64,000 nt of DNA from Takakia lepidozioides (GCA_030704615.1 CM060733.1:36642001-36706000), one strand, 5' to 3'. Positions 31,602-42,309 are shown, counted from the first letter of the stretch. The notes: generated by a model from the sequence alone, not told the origin. Program-made: numbers and translations.

Positions 31602-31745
31602 GTCTGCAATGCCTCGAAAATAGACAAGGTTTCACGTCGTGTAGGTGTCACGGAGAAGACAATATAAGTCTGCAATTCCTCGAAAAGAGACAAGGTTTCA
31701 TGTCGTGTAGGTGTCACGAAGAAGACAATATAAGTCTGCAATTCT
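31548..31745 (+). repeat. 66-base tandem repeat, three copies, carrying the SWIM gene stop codon
   Basis: Units at 31548-31613, 31614-31679 and 31680-31745 each read TCGAAAA..GACAAGGTTTCA, CGTCGTGTAGGTGTCAC, GAAGAAGACAATATAA and GTCTGCAAT. The period is 22 codons exactly. The first unit encodes the last residues of the SWIM protein and its TAA stop; the second and third repeat the same codons and stop in the 3' UTR. Confidence 0.9.
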
Positions 31746-31789
31746 TCTGGTAGCATTGTCCCTTTCTGAAATACAAGTCTGCAATGGAC

Positions 31790-32110
31790 TTTTGCACAGT
31801 CTCCCAACGGACTCCTCCAGTCTCCCAACTGACTCCCATACAGTCTCCCAAGCATAGTCTCCCAACGGACTCATGCACAGTCTCCCAACAGAGTCACAGT
31901 CAACAGACTGCGAGCGCCAGTAAGCCAGTCTGCTGCCCACTCCAAAAGTCTGCTCACCACACTTCCACCTCATCCCTGCAACTTATGCCAATCCAGCGTC
32001 CCAGCGGACTCATGGACATGGTGCCTCCCAGACTAGGTACCAGACCCAGCAGTCCTAGCCTCGGCAGCGTACTGCTCGCACATTCAAGCTCAGCAGACTC
32101 GGGTGCATAG
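31790..32110. repeat. CAGTCTCCCAACGGACTC repeat cluster
   Basis: Imperfect tandem copies of CAGTCTCCCAA(C/G)GGACTC and shorter CAGTCTGC units. No gene is supported here; it lies between the 3' ends of the SWIM gene (plus) and the unknown minus-strand gene. Confidence 0.65.
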
Positions 32111-32481
32111 TGCATGGAAAAATTGACACCATTGTGTCCATTGAGTTTAGTGACAACATTACAAAACATGCCAGCACCCACAGTACACAAAAGTGCTCAT
32201 CACCACTGGAATAGTAAGCGAAAAGACTTGCATTTTTTATTTCGGTACATAGACTTCACAGGACAAGTACATCATACTCATGAGAGCAGTTTCTCTATAT
32301 TGTCCAACCCCCGCACGATATACTGGGCACACTGCATTCGCTGCCCAAGTGCAAACTTGAAAGTAAACCAGTCCTTCGTGAAAGATGTTCCTCTCTCTGG
32401 CTTTGCACTCTTGGAGACATTTGCTCTGACTTTTACCCACTCATAAAACACTTGAATGAATGACATGACGTAAAAGCCATC

Positions 32482-35400
32482 TCAGCTGAATGGTTGCTGG
32501 GGCACATCAGGCGCGTGGAACTGAAATGCATGGACAATCTCATGCCACTCTGGTGAGTCCATCGAGTACCCTAAGCACTGCTTACGAAGCTTCCGAATCC
32601 ACCCTAGAACAAAGGGACATTTATGCAAGTCCCTGATAGAGTTCAGGTGAGTGTAACAACCTTTGCGGAGGTCGATGATACAAACACTCCAGTGCCCCCT
32701 GCAATGGTATCAAACAACATGGCGTCATTGCACAATCATGATGGGCAGACTGAGCAGACTGACACTCAGCAGACCGACCACTCAGCAGACTCAATCTTCA
32801 AACCCAGTCCACTGCACAAATATAGAGGTCAACTTAATCGCTCAGAGTCAAGACGACACTGCAAAACCAGACTATGACTTAGGAGACAGTCTCAGCAGAC
32901 TCAGAAGAGTTCTTACTCGTCCCCAATTGGCACCAAAATGAAATCGCACTCTTTCAAGTCCTTGCCCAGTCGTTCAATGCTGAGGCAACATTTCAAGACC
33001 TCCAGAAGGCTTTCATGTTGCCCCACCCCCAATGACTTCAACACCGTCCACATCGACGTTGGAAGAACAGCAATAGTATTGGTGAACGCAGCCTCAACCG
33101 ACTTCTTATAGAATCGACACCACAGCTCCAGGAGTCTATCTGTGCACTCCGACTCAACCTTCTGGACCGCCTTTATGTCATCCGGCGACAGTCCGCATTC
33201 AAACCATGGGTCCCCTTCAAAAAACATCAGCATGGAATTACCCGCCTTCACGTGCAGAGCATGTGCTTTGCCAAACCGAGCACCCATCCTGCACAGAGCA
33301 GACCATCCTTCGGGAAGCCTCATGTACTGAACAGACTGACGTCAACATGGTATCAAACACTCTACAGGCTGAACAATTCATCAGACTGACAAGACTAACC
33401 ACAACAGACAATGATGAAACCAGCAGCAGACTGACCACAACAGAGCGCAAAGCACTTAACGACAAAGACAGACGAGGAGACTGAGCACAGTACTCACCTG
33501 TGCTGCTCCAGGAAACGACCCACATCTTTGTCCATGTCCAAGGCCAGCTTGCGGTTCTTGTTCATAAAGACGCTAGACTTTTTCTTCGCCGGTCTCTTGG
33601 TACTCGGACCCTCCTCGACCTCCTCAGCATGGTCCACGACAGTCCGCTTCTTGGCTTTGCCTCTCCCCTGGGAAGCAGGGACAGCTGTAGGCGGGCTGGA
33701 TAGAGCAGACAAACGCAGCGCTGCCGCCCTACTTCGCAACAGAGGCTGGTCAGCAGGTTTGTTTACACTTGCTGGACCTGTCTTTGCAGCTTCGTGGGTC
33801 GCATGCGTAGAACTGACCCGCGCATCGGGGGCGTGCTCACCCCCACACCTTTCTTGGTTGTCGATCCCACGTTTGCAGCATGGGCGGAAGATGTCATGTC
33901 CTCAGAAGTAGACAGTCTGCCGACGGAGGGACGAACATCCTGTGAGGATACCGAGCAAAATGTCAAATTAGCCCAATTTCACAATGTGCTAAAACATAAA
34001 CAACAGTGCTGAAAGAGGAAATGACACAACCTGCCCAAGGGGTGAGGGAGAAGACTCCGTGTAATCCAGCGCTATACCAGACGGTGTCTGCGCCGCATGT
34101 GGTTCCTTGTCAGTGTGCCTGCCAGCATGTTCAGTCTGTTGCTCAATGTGGGCAGTCTGCTCAGCCGCCGGTTCTTCGTCAGTCCTTTCGTCTGTGAACT
34201 GTGCAGTCTATTGGCAACTCTGCGGTTGTGCTTGGTGGCAGGTTGGTCGTCAGTCCTTCCCTGTGTGAAGTGTGCAGTGTGTTAGTCAGGCCGTGCAATC
34301 TGAACTGTGCAGTCAGAGCTGAGCTGTGCAGTCTGCCGCTCCGAGCTCTTCCAGAGCTGACCTATGCAGTCTACTGGTTAGTCTGCGGTTCAGTCTGCTC
34401 ATCAATGAAGACAGTATGCTGCCCCGCTAGTGTAGTTATTGACCAGCACAGCACCTGCGGCCAGCATGTAAGAGTATAAGCAGGGATTGCCTTGCAACCA
34501 TGTAGTAACTGTTGTTGCGAGTAGAATAATTCAGTTGAGGCGAATCTTCCTTTAGCTTTCTCCTCATCTTCAGAACCACTATCTAGACAATAACAAGTGG
34601 ATGCACTGGTGGCAGACCTAGTGACAGTGCAACAAGGAGGCAATTTGAAGGAGGGGGAGTTGAGAAAGAAAGAGGACATGTCGAGGCAGTCCTTCCATGT
34701 GTCCACTGTTCAGTGTGCTGGTCAGTCTGGTGGACAACCGGCTGTGTGTTCGGATCTCCATGGACTTGGGAACATCAAGAACATGTATGGAAGACCCACC
34801 GGCAATTGCTTCCTCACACTCTTCTGTAAGATCTATGATACGGTTTTGCGTTTCCAGATTGAGTTCGGTCATCACGTAAGACTCATCTATGGCTTTCGCC
34901 ACTGAGCGCACGAAAACCGGACTAACCTGGAAGGTCATAGAAGGCAGGCCACGGGGAGCTGAATAAGAATGCTTTACTGGTGACCTGATGACATCGTCAG
35001 TGAATGTGCCTGGGGAAAAAGTGGACTCGGTCAAAACACTCATACTGGCAGATCCAAAAACATGTTGTTGGGAACTCAGCAGAAATTCGTCCACAGGGTC
35101 TCGGTGAGGCCAGTGCATCCGAGTCTGTTACACAATCTAGGGAACAGACTGGCTGTTAGTCTCCTAAATAGTCTGCTCGGCCATCTGCTGAGTGGGTTTG
35201 CCAGTGTGCTGCACAGTCTGCTGAGGGGCAATCTGCTGGCTGGAGTCATCGGTCTGTTGGCCGGTCTGTTCTCCGGTCTGCTGCAAAGTCTGCAAAGTTC
35301 GCTGCCCGCTCAGTACTGTTTGCACATACTGATGTGTGTGCGGGGCAGTCTGCTGGGAGTGATCCGACCTATTACCTGGGACGGTCTGGTGCACATGCTC

Positions 35401-36734
35401 GGTCTCCAGCACTTGGGCAGTCTGCCCACATGTGTCGTGGGGAATATGTTGTTCGACATTCTTGTGGTCAGTCTGCTGGACAGTCTCCCAAACTCCTTGT
35501 AAAGCCAGGACAAGGTCCCTTGCACCTCTGGCAAAAGAGTCGAAAGTCGCCTGCACTTGCTTGTCTCCCAGATCAACTCGCCCTGCAACACATGTTTATG
35601 CAAATGTGAACTTCTAAAAAAGTTGGCAAAAGAAATTGAGCTGAAACACGAAAGTTGCCCATAACATTTTACCTTCCAAGAGATTTCCGACGAGGCCAAT
35701 GTCCTTGATTTGCCGGCACAGGCATGCTCCATCGAGATGAGCAATGGCGCCGATGCGGTCTTCAGTTGGGATCCCACACCAAAGGACTTTGAAGACATTG
35801 GGATTCTACAAAACAATGTCGAATACTGCTCGCTCCATCACCAATGCAAACCAGTGCAATGCGTCATCCACCACAAACTTCTGTGAATGGTCTGTTCCAT
35901 GGAGTAAGTCCATCCTCAAACTATGCAAATCCTTCATCAACTTGTTGTATGAGCGGAAATTACCAAATTGCATCCATCTGTGTTGTTGGAAGGAAGCTGC
36001 CATGCGCTCAAAGTCCTCCTCAGTCAATCCGAACAAGTGCTTTCTTCGCACCCCAAAGGTTGGATGGGTCATCCATGAGAATCAGCTGCACAAGTAGAGG
36101 CGGCGCATTTTGGTCGCTTGTGGCTTCAATGGCAACAGCAGAGGCGGCTTCTAGAACATGGTTGGCTTCCTCAATAGAAAACTCCATGGAATAATGAAAG
36201 GGTACAAATAACCACCGGCTCCGCAACAATCCGGTGGAGCTCATTATGCCAATCCAAATGGGGATTAATTTCTCCCACCCTAAGCCGGGGAAGTGTGAGG
36301 TCTTCAGCTCCGGGTCGAATTATTGGTGATAGCGATCGCCAAACTGCAAAAAGCGCCGTGCTATGTGAGAGAAAGGCAGTCTGCTGGTCCGCAGTTTGTT
36401 GGATGACAGGACTTCCCATTGGCATGGGCTGCATGATGGGCTCCTGGAGAGGAGTCTGCAGGATGACAGGCTGCTCGTTGGGAGGCTGCTGGATGACAGG
36501 CTGCTGAACAGGAGTCTGCTGGATGACGGCCTGCTGAATGGGAGTCTGCTGGATGGCAGACTCGGCTGTCCCAGACGCATTCCCCCCCGACGCGTCTTGA
36601 TTATGTAATGCCACTATAGCAGCAGATGACCCAGGATACTTCAATAATATGTACTCTCGTACGCGGTCCACTTCCGCACGCATTGCAAAGACTGGACCAC
36701 AATGACATGTCATGTTTACGACACTGTGTACCAA
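32482..36734 (-). CDS. unrecognised multi-exon gene interspersed with CAGACTG repeats
   Basis: I do not recognise the protein. Phase-compatible splice junctions support a real gene: donor after 35673 (GGAAG before GTAAAATG) to acceptor at 35582, giving VGNLLEG then RVDLGDKQVQATF; donor after 33498 to acceptor at 33288, giving RFLEQHR then MGARFGKAHALHV; donor after 32917 to acceptor at 32632, giving VPIGDE then DLHKCPFVLGW; stop at 32482. Other coding-like parts are about 36560-36171 (a 10-residue IQQTPIQQAV-type repeat, then PHLDWHNELHRIV), 36070-35806 (RKHLFGLTEEDFERMAASFQ), 35550-35170 (Gln/Thr-rich), 35000-34800 (FVRSVAKAIDESYVMTELNL) and 33739-33498 (basic KRPAKKKSSVFMNKNRKLAL). Upstream exon joins and the start are unresolved, and stops between segments may mean decay. 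Confidence 0.45.
32735..33485. repeat. CAGACTGA-type repeats in introns of the unknown gene
   Basis: Scattered AGCAGACTGA and CAGACTGACACT copies around 32735-32910 and 33330-33485, in the opposite orientation to the clusters on either side. They flank the exon at 32917-33288. Confidence 0.6.
34110..34450. repeat. GTGCAGTCTG-type repeat cluster
   Basis: Degenerate copies of TGTGCAGTCTG, TCAGTCTGCTC and GGTCGTCAGTCC spaced 15-40 bases apart. It separates two coding-like blocks of the unknown minus-strand gene. Confidence 0.6.
35130..35490. repeat. CAGTCTGCTG repeat cluster encoding a Gln/Thr-rich tract on the minus strand
   Basis: Copies of (G)CAGTCTGCTG and GGTCTGTTGGCC. On the minus strand they read as QQT-type codons (QTLQQTGEQTGQQTDDSSQQ), following the coding block VDLGDKQVQATFDSFARG. 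Confidence 0.65.
36385..36560. repeat. 30-base repeat GGAGTCTGCTGGATGACAGG
   Basis: Four to five copies of a roughly 30-base unit with CTGCTGGATGACAGGCTGCTG. On the minus strand it keeps frame and encodes a 10-residue repeat of IQQTPIQQAV and VQQPVIQQPP type. Confidence 0.75.
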
Positions 36735-38445
36735 CGTGTCATGTCAATTGCAGTGTGTGACATGCAGCCAGAGGACACTAAATCACAGCAGCTCATGTGG
36801 GAAGCTCTCATTCGTGTTATGGCCTCCAATGGTCTCCCATCTCCAAATTTTGCTGGTTTCATGGCCGACAGTGCTCAAGCGAACTTCAACGCTGTCTGCA
36901 TTGTGTTCGGGATGGGAGATCCAAAAGTGCCATGCCTGGAAGAGAACGTACGTGTCTTTTCCATTGGACACAATCCCTAGACAAACACACAAAGACAGAC
37001 ATCAAGCCGGATATGCAGAGTATGCATCGTCAACTGTGCAATAATACAAAGACGCCAAAACTATGGGGGAAGCGAATACATTGTTCCAGACAATTCGTGC
37101 CTAGTGGTATTCATCTGGAGCGGCATCGGAAGACAACATGAGGGCACTGGAAGACTGGTTCGCATTTTGGCACTTCCGTTACTGACAGTGGGGAGCGGTC
37201 ATGACAACGGTAAGCGGTTTGCATTCACCTTCCTTTCGGTGCTTTAGGGTCCCAATCTAGCGGAGATAGTGCACAATGCCTAGTTACAACAATCCGGCAA
37301 AAAAAGATCGGAAGAGATTTGTATGCGGCCACGGCCGATGACCTTATCCGTGCTTTGCAGCGACAAATCAGATACATGTCATTCTTGAGGGATGGCTTTG
37401 GTGGCAAAGGCCCGGACAGGAGCGAGTTGATGTTGCGGGCAACTAGAAGATCGGGGGATCCCAGCAAAATAGCACGGGCAGTGAGCATATGTGCAGATGG
37501 CTCCCCTCTCGTGGGTAGAGTTCCCCATCTGGAAGGCGAAGAGAGATTCGGGTCTTGCAAACGGAAATTGGACACCCCTCCCGGATCGGATGCAAATTCC
37601 CATAGGGCGGACAGGGTCAACTTCTCCACGCCACGTGTTCCCTTGGATTAGAGATGGAATTCCGGAACATCCACAGGTGAGGCCCATTCAGCCCCAGACC
37701 GGACCCCTGCATCAAGCACTGTCACTGCAATGGTTGAAGACCAGAACATGGTGCCGCATGTAATGGAGTCCATGTGCTTGGACCAGGTTTGGCATATAGA
37801 ACGCACAAGTGCTGGATCGCGTGTGAAATGCGCGGCAATCAGAGCCACCAATCATGAAAAATGTACATCTTTAATATCCAGAGGCAAAGAACGCACTGCA
37901 GCTCCTACATTCACTGGTTTGTTTCTCCCTTACGGACAAGGAGAGGCAAAGAACCACAAGTTCTGGTTCTACGCTGACGATTGCGGGAGATGTGTGCGTG
38001 GGACAGTGAGGCCCTCCGTGGTGAGGAAGCCTACTCCACCAACCGTGTGGCCTGTGAAGATGCGCACATGTCTCACTCACCAAGAGATCGCAATGCTGGA
38101 AGAGGCGGGTTTCTCCCTAGTAAGACATTCCGTTGCACGTGGAGGTGCTTCAAGTTCAAGCGATTCACGGGTGCCTCCACTTGACGCTCACTTGTGGCCA
38201 ACTAGACGGAATGGGAAGCTGGTTCGACGATTCCCTCCAACCACAGACACTACGGCAAAATCGAGTCCGCGAGAATGCTTCACGCTCATGTTGCGGGAAC
38301 AATGGAAGTGCCTGATCCAGGGTATGGTCGGGTCTTCACCATGATCTCATCCACATCTGCGCAGTAGGACAGGACGTACGATATCACTGTTTCTAATTTT
38401 CCCAATTGCACCTGTCCTGATTTTGTTGGTATGCTTTCAAGTAGT
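36690..38445 (+). pseudogene. MULE-like transposase with SWIM finger, 5' part, interrupted by CACTA
   Basis: Plus-strand frames read WTTMTCHVYDTVYQRVMSIA, VCDMQPEDT, NFAGFMADSAQANFNAV and RERTCLFHWTQSLDKHTKTD, typical of the DDE-containing core of MULE-like transposases, then MRALEDWFAFWHFRY. Frame changes occur near 36960 and 37100. Further on, PDPGYGRVFTMISSTSA, one in-frame TAG, DRTYDITVSNFPN and CTCPDFVGMLSS end at 38445, where a CACTA element begins. The finger finishes at 41624. The stretch 37240-38120 (IGRDLYAATADDLIRALQRQ, then KFWFYADDCGRCVRG) is coding-like but I cannot assign it; it may be part of the same protein or captured sequence. Confidence 0.65.
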
Positions 38446-39059
38446 ACACTAGAAGAGAAACCGACTTTTTTCACGGCTTTTTTCACACTTTTTGCTGTAA
38501 AATCGGCCGCAGTCCACACCTGCCGTGGGTGTAAGAAACGACTAGTGCTTTCGAACACCCCGTGGACGGCCTGGCTCTCGGGTGGCCCTGTGGAAAAGTC
38601 CACGAGTGGCTTTTTCACAGGGTGTATGGCCGCTGACATGGCCGATGGCATAGCTGACATGGCAGAGTGTGAAAAAGGCCAGTGTGGCATGTTTCACAGC
38701 ATATTTCACACCTTGAACAAGCCACTATGCGACACGTGTCATATTTCACATCTTCGACAAGTCACTATGCAACACGTGTTCATTCCTGTGTGGTGGTATA
38801 CATTAATTAATTATTAATTGATTTCCAATATTTAAGTTTGAATATTAATGGATTTAATTTATTGTTATTATTATTATTATCATTATAGGAAAAATGGACA
38901 GTGGCCTTGATGAGAACATTATTAAATAATAAGTTGAAATTATATTTTTATAAATTATATTTATTCGCTCAGATACCAAAACACACCTTTTGCAGGGAAG
39001 GAGAGTTTGCCCTACTGTCTATGCTGAGTTGCGTCTCCTACTTTCTGTAATCTAATAGG

Positions 39060-39820
39060 CATCCACCTTTTTCCCTCGGTTGTCCCACCCTTGACTGGGG
39101 TTAGAAAAGCATTCATTCCACAGCTTCTCCTCATCTTTGTTACATGTTTCTGGATACTTTTCTATTGTCACTTTGACAGTATCATGTCAAAATCACTCCA
39201 AACTATGTACCATCTACCCATGCAGGTTTCTTGTAGCTATCCTTCCATAGGGAATCATAAATAATCTGGAGCTTGAAATTTGGCCCTCTTGGATTACACT
39301 CTATCCCTGCTCCTTCCATGCCTCTGCACAGATCATGCATACATCCTTGCATTGTTGTTAGTAGCTGACAATGGCCGCCTAGATTTGTTCCAGCAAACAT
39401 CCAACTCAACTTATCACACCAGTTCCTATTCTCAATTGCATCTACCACTCTATAATCCAAAGACATTTACTTTCCAAGATGGTTGTCCCACCATTGACTG
39501 GGGTCCGAAAAGTATTCATTCCACAGCTTCTCCTCTCTGTTACCTATTTCTGGATACTTTCCTATTGTCACTTTGGCAGTATCATGTCAAAGTCACTCCA
39601 AACTATCAAAGGTTCACTCAACCAGCTAACTTGCATAATTCTTGAAACATGAAAATTTAGGTTGATTATGATAAGAGGGGAAAACAGAGTGAAATGTGTT
39701 GAAGAAGGTGCCTTGATTAACATTGCCTGATTTTATCAATTGTGCCGCTGTTGCTACGGTTTCCAGTTGACCATCTACCCATGCAAGTTTTTTGGAGCTA
39801 TTTTTCCACAGGGAATCATC
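39060..39820 (-). pseudogene. captured OSB PDF-motif exons inside the CACTA element
   Basis: The minus strand reads, in order, DSLWKNSSKKLAWVDGQLET with AATAQL-like text (about 39820-39710), an intron-like block matching 18070-18150, EEKLWNEYFSDPSQWWDNHL then GK (39560-39465), then FKLQIIYDSLWKDSYKKPAW then VDG (39280-39205), then EEKLWNECFSNPSQGWDNRG then KK (39140-39060). These are alternating first and second halves of PDF motifs separated by intron remnants. Stops and frame breaks show decay; QGWD for QWWD is one damaged core residue. Confidence 0.65.
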
Positions 39821-39829
39821 CCTTCCCGC

Positions 39830-40480
39830 ATCATTGCTCATAAGTCTCCAAAGCCTCCATCCGCGCCCTTGCTGTGCATATCCTGCAATCATCGCACTCC
39901 ACGACACCACATCTCGTTCAGCCATACTGTCGAACACTTCTTTTGCATCCTCGACGCACCCGCATACATGCAGTCCACCAGGGCAGTGTTCCGAATGACA
40001 TTGGGTACAATTCCAGATTTGATGATGTCACCATGGACCTCTTTGCCATTTTCCATAGCTCCCAGGCTTGCACATGCATTACAAACAAATGTGATGTGGT
40101 TGGGCTTCACCCCTTCGCGTAACAGTTGCTCATAGGTCTCCAAAGCATTCCTACCACACCCATGCTTGGTAACTCCTGCCAACATTATATTCCACGTGAT
40201 CAAAAGATCGTTGAGGCATTCTGTTGAACACTTGGTGAGCATCCATGATGCTCCCACACTTAACATACATGGAGACAAGGGTGTTGAGTAGAAAAACATT
40301 TGGCGTGAATCCACTTTGAATTATGTGAGTGAGCACCTGTTTTCCACCTTCCAGACCTTCCATCTTGATGCACTTAAGCAAGAGACAGACATACGTACCT
40401 GAATCTGCTGAAATGCCTCATTGGTTTAAAGTTAATAGAGCCTATGTTAATTAGTTTGCCTGCCGCAAAGCATCTTCACA
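39830..40480 (-). pseudogene. captured PPR gene fragment inside the CACTA element
   Basis: Reads KCIKMEGLEGGKQVLTHIIQ, SGFTPNVFLLNTLVSMYVKC, NALETYEQLLREGVKPNHIT, GKEVHGDIIKSGIVPNVI and MAERDVVSWSAMIAGYAQQG, closest to the first modules of the PPR gene at 14829-17717. It has deletions and frameshifts, no E or DYW region, and at 39830 it breaks directly into a PDF-motif sequence (AGRDDSLWKN). Confidence 0.8.
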
Positions 40481-40489
40481 TGCTCATAA

Positions 40490-40830
40490 GTGCCGGAACC
40501 CTGGTCCTTCATTCCAGAGCTTCTCCTAGTTTCTATTATCTGTTTTCAATACTTTCCTGTTGCCACATAGGCAGTAACATGTCAAAATCACTTCAAAACC
40601 CCCGGTACCATAGATCCACCAAGAGCTAACTTGCAGAATTCAACATGAAAATTAGGAACAACTCTAATAACAGGGAAAACAGGCTGATATGTATTGAAGA
40701 AGGTGCCTCCATTACCGCTACCTGGTTCTATCAACCGAGATGGGAGGGAAAAACAGGCTAAAATAGGTCGAAGAAGAAGGTGCGCTCACCACATTGTCAT
40801 CGACCTAAGAACAAGCTGACTCTCCCCAGA
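40490..40830 (-). pseudogene. OSB intron-like remnant in the CACTA element
   Basis: On the minus strand, AAGGTGC..CTTCAATACATATCAGC, CTGTTTTCCCTGTTATTAGA and TTTTCATGTTGAATTCTGCA repeat the intron sequence found at about 18060-18150 and 39640-39720. It places OSB sequence on both sides of the PPR fragment. Confidence 0.5.
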
Positions 40831-41623
40831 ACGGCGAGCTCTCAGCCGACACCTAGTCCTCGCCACATACCCTAGCGTTTGTCGGGTTGCTTGCTTTTCA
40901 GATGCGAAGGTTGCTCCAATTGCGAGCCTCCCATGTTTGCCCTCCCTCCCGCTCGCTGCTCTAAGTCCCAGCCCTCTCTCTCTCCTCTAAGTCCCAACCC
41001 TCTGTTCACACCTATCGGGATGGGCACCTTTTTTTTAAAATTAACCTTTTGCAAACCCTACAAGCAACTTTTGCAAAAAAAAATTAAATCTTTTGCACTC
41101 TGCAACAAGTTTTAAAGGTACCATGTACTAGCTCTACCCTGTTTTCATTTTACAATGCTGAATGATGCATATTTATGTCCCTGCACTGATATGACCACAC
41201 TTAATTTGATTCCCTTCAATCATAATATGAGGACTGTTAAGCTTGCATTGCATTCGGTTTACATTGCAAAGTGCGACGACTACCTCTTTGTCTTTTCGAG
41301 GCCAGATTTTCGAAGTTCGTGATTTATTCCGTTTGCAGTGGAGTACTAACTAAACCCATACACCATAATCAGTGGACATAATTGTATGTTCATATTTCAC
41401 ACATGTGTGTAACATGCCATATAAACTAAGCCAACCCCTGCCACGCTCATGGCTATTTTCACACCGTTCTTGCCTGGGGTGTGGACCACATGTGAGACAC
41501 CCCACAATTAGGGCATATTTAGACCCACACCTTGGCTCAGTGTACAGACCCGTGATAAAAGCCGTGGAATGTGCCAGGTGTGAGATGGCAGAGCTGTGGA
41601 AAAAGTCGGTTTATCTTCTAGTG

Positions 41624-41782
41624 AGTTTGGGAAAGAGAGGGAAGTTCATACCGTGCAAACATCTTTACTTCGCTTTATTGAGAATGATGGTTTATGATCC
41701 AAAGCGCGACTTCTTCATTCACCAAGCCACTATGAGCTTCAACGAAGTCAACACACTTCTACAGCGGGATACAAGCCCATAG
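41624..41782 (+). pseudogene. SWIM finger 3' part of the interrupted MULE-like gene
   Basis: After the AGT duplication the frame continues LGKRGKFIPCKHLYFALLRM then YDPKRDFFIHQATMSF and stops at 41782. CKH supplies the last Cys-His pair of the SWIM finger whose CTC pair lies at about 38400, on the other side of the CACTA element. Confidence 0.7.
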
Positions 41783-41979
41783 ACAACATACACTTGACAT
41801 GAAGAAATCTGAGTTTCCTTGACTACAACTCGTAATGGAATGACTGTTCAAGTCCAGTGTCTCTCAATGTATGTCCTCTAACATCTTCGCAATGCGTGCG
41901 TCAACGAATTTGTCGCAATGGTTCGTCCTCCTCTTTTAATTAGCATATACAAGAAGCTACCTTCAGATAGACAGATGAT

Positions 41980-42185
41980 CAAATCAACCTCGTGTTCACA
42001 CGAGGTTGACTTGAAGTTCTCCAAATCCACCTTATGTCGATACAAGGTTGATTTTAGTTCTAAGAAAACAACATCGTGTCAACACAAGGTTGTTTTGGAG
42101 ATGTTCAAATCAACCTTGTGTTGACACAAAATTGATTTATATTCCAAGAAAACATCCTCGTATTAACACGACGTTCATTTCAGTT
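41980..42185. repeat. array of five degenerate hairpin units
   Basis: Units of 30-55 bases, each a short inverted repeat. The first, 41985-42008, is perfect: CAACCTCGTG, loop TTCA, CACGAGGTTG. The next four (around 42026, 42068, 42106 and 42150) are imperfect versions such as CAACCTTGTGTTGACACAAAATTG. A TTCTAAGAAAACA-type spacer recurs. Confidence 0.75.
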
Positions 42186-42309
42186 CTAGGAAATGAAGTT
42201 GTTGTTAACAGAAGGTTGAACTCCAGGAAAGCCCGAAACCCTTCATCCGTTTCACCTTCATGTGGTGAAATCAGCAGTTGTAGCCTCCATGGTTATAGAC
42301 CCACCTTCT

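Larger units (their letters stand above)
38446..41623. mobile_element. CACTA (CMC/EnSpm-type) non-autonomous transposon carrying OSB and PPR fragments
   Basis: The left end is (A)CACTAGAAGAGAAACCGAC then TTTTTTCACGG. The right end, read in reverse, is CACTAGAAGATAAACCGACT then TTTTCCACAG: 27 of 30 bases match, and both ends carry the CACTA signature. The trinucleotide AGT flanks it at 38443-38445 and 41624-41626, the 3-base duplication expected for this superfamily, if the left end includes one extra A. Host coding sequence resumes exactly across it. Inside the ends, TTTTTCAC and GTGAAAAA motifs repeat as subterminal repeats. No transposase is present; the interior holds OSB PDF and PPR pieces, so it is a gene-capturing, 3.2-kb Pack-CACTA-like element. 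Confidence 0.78.

Noticed and set aside
41372-41623. Plus-strand frame upstream of the SWIM 3' part as a real N-terminus
   Set aside because: This segment lies in the CACTA terminal region; the coding text starts only after the AGT duplication at 41624.
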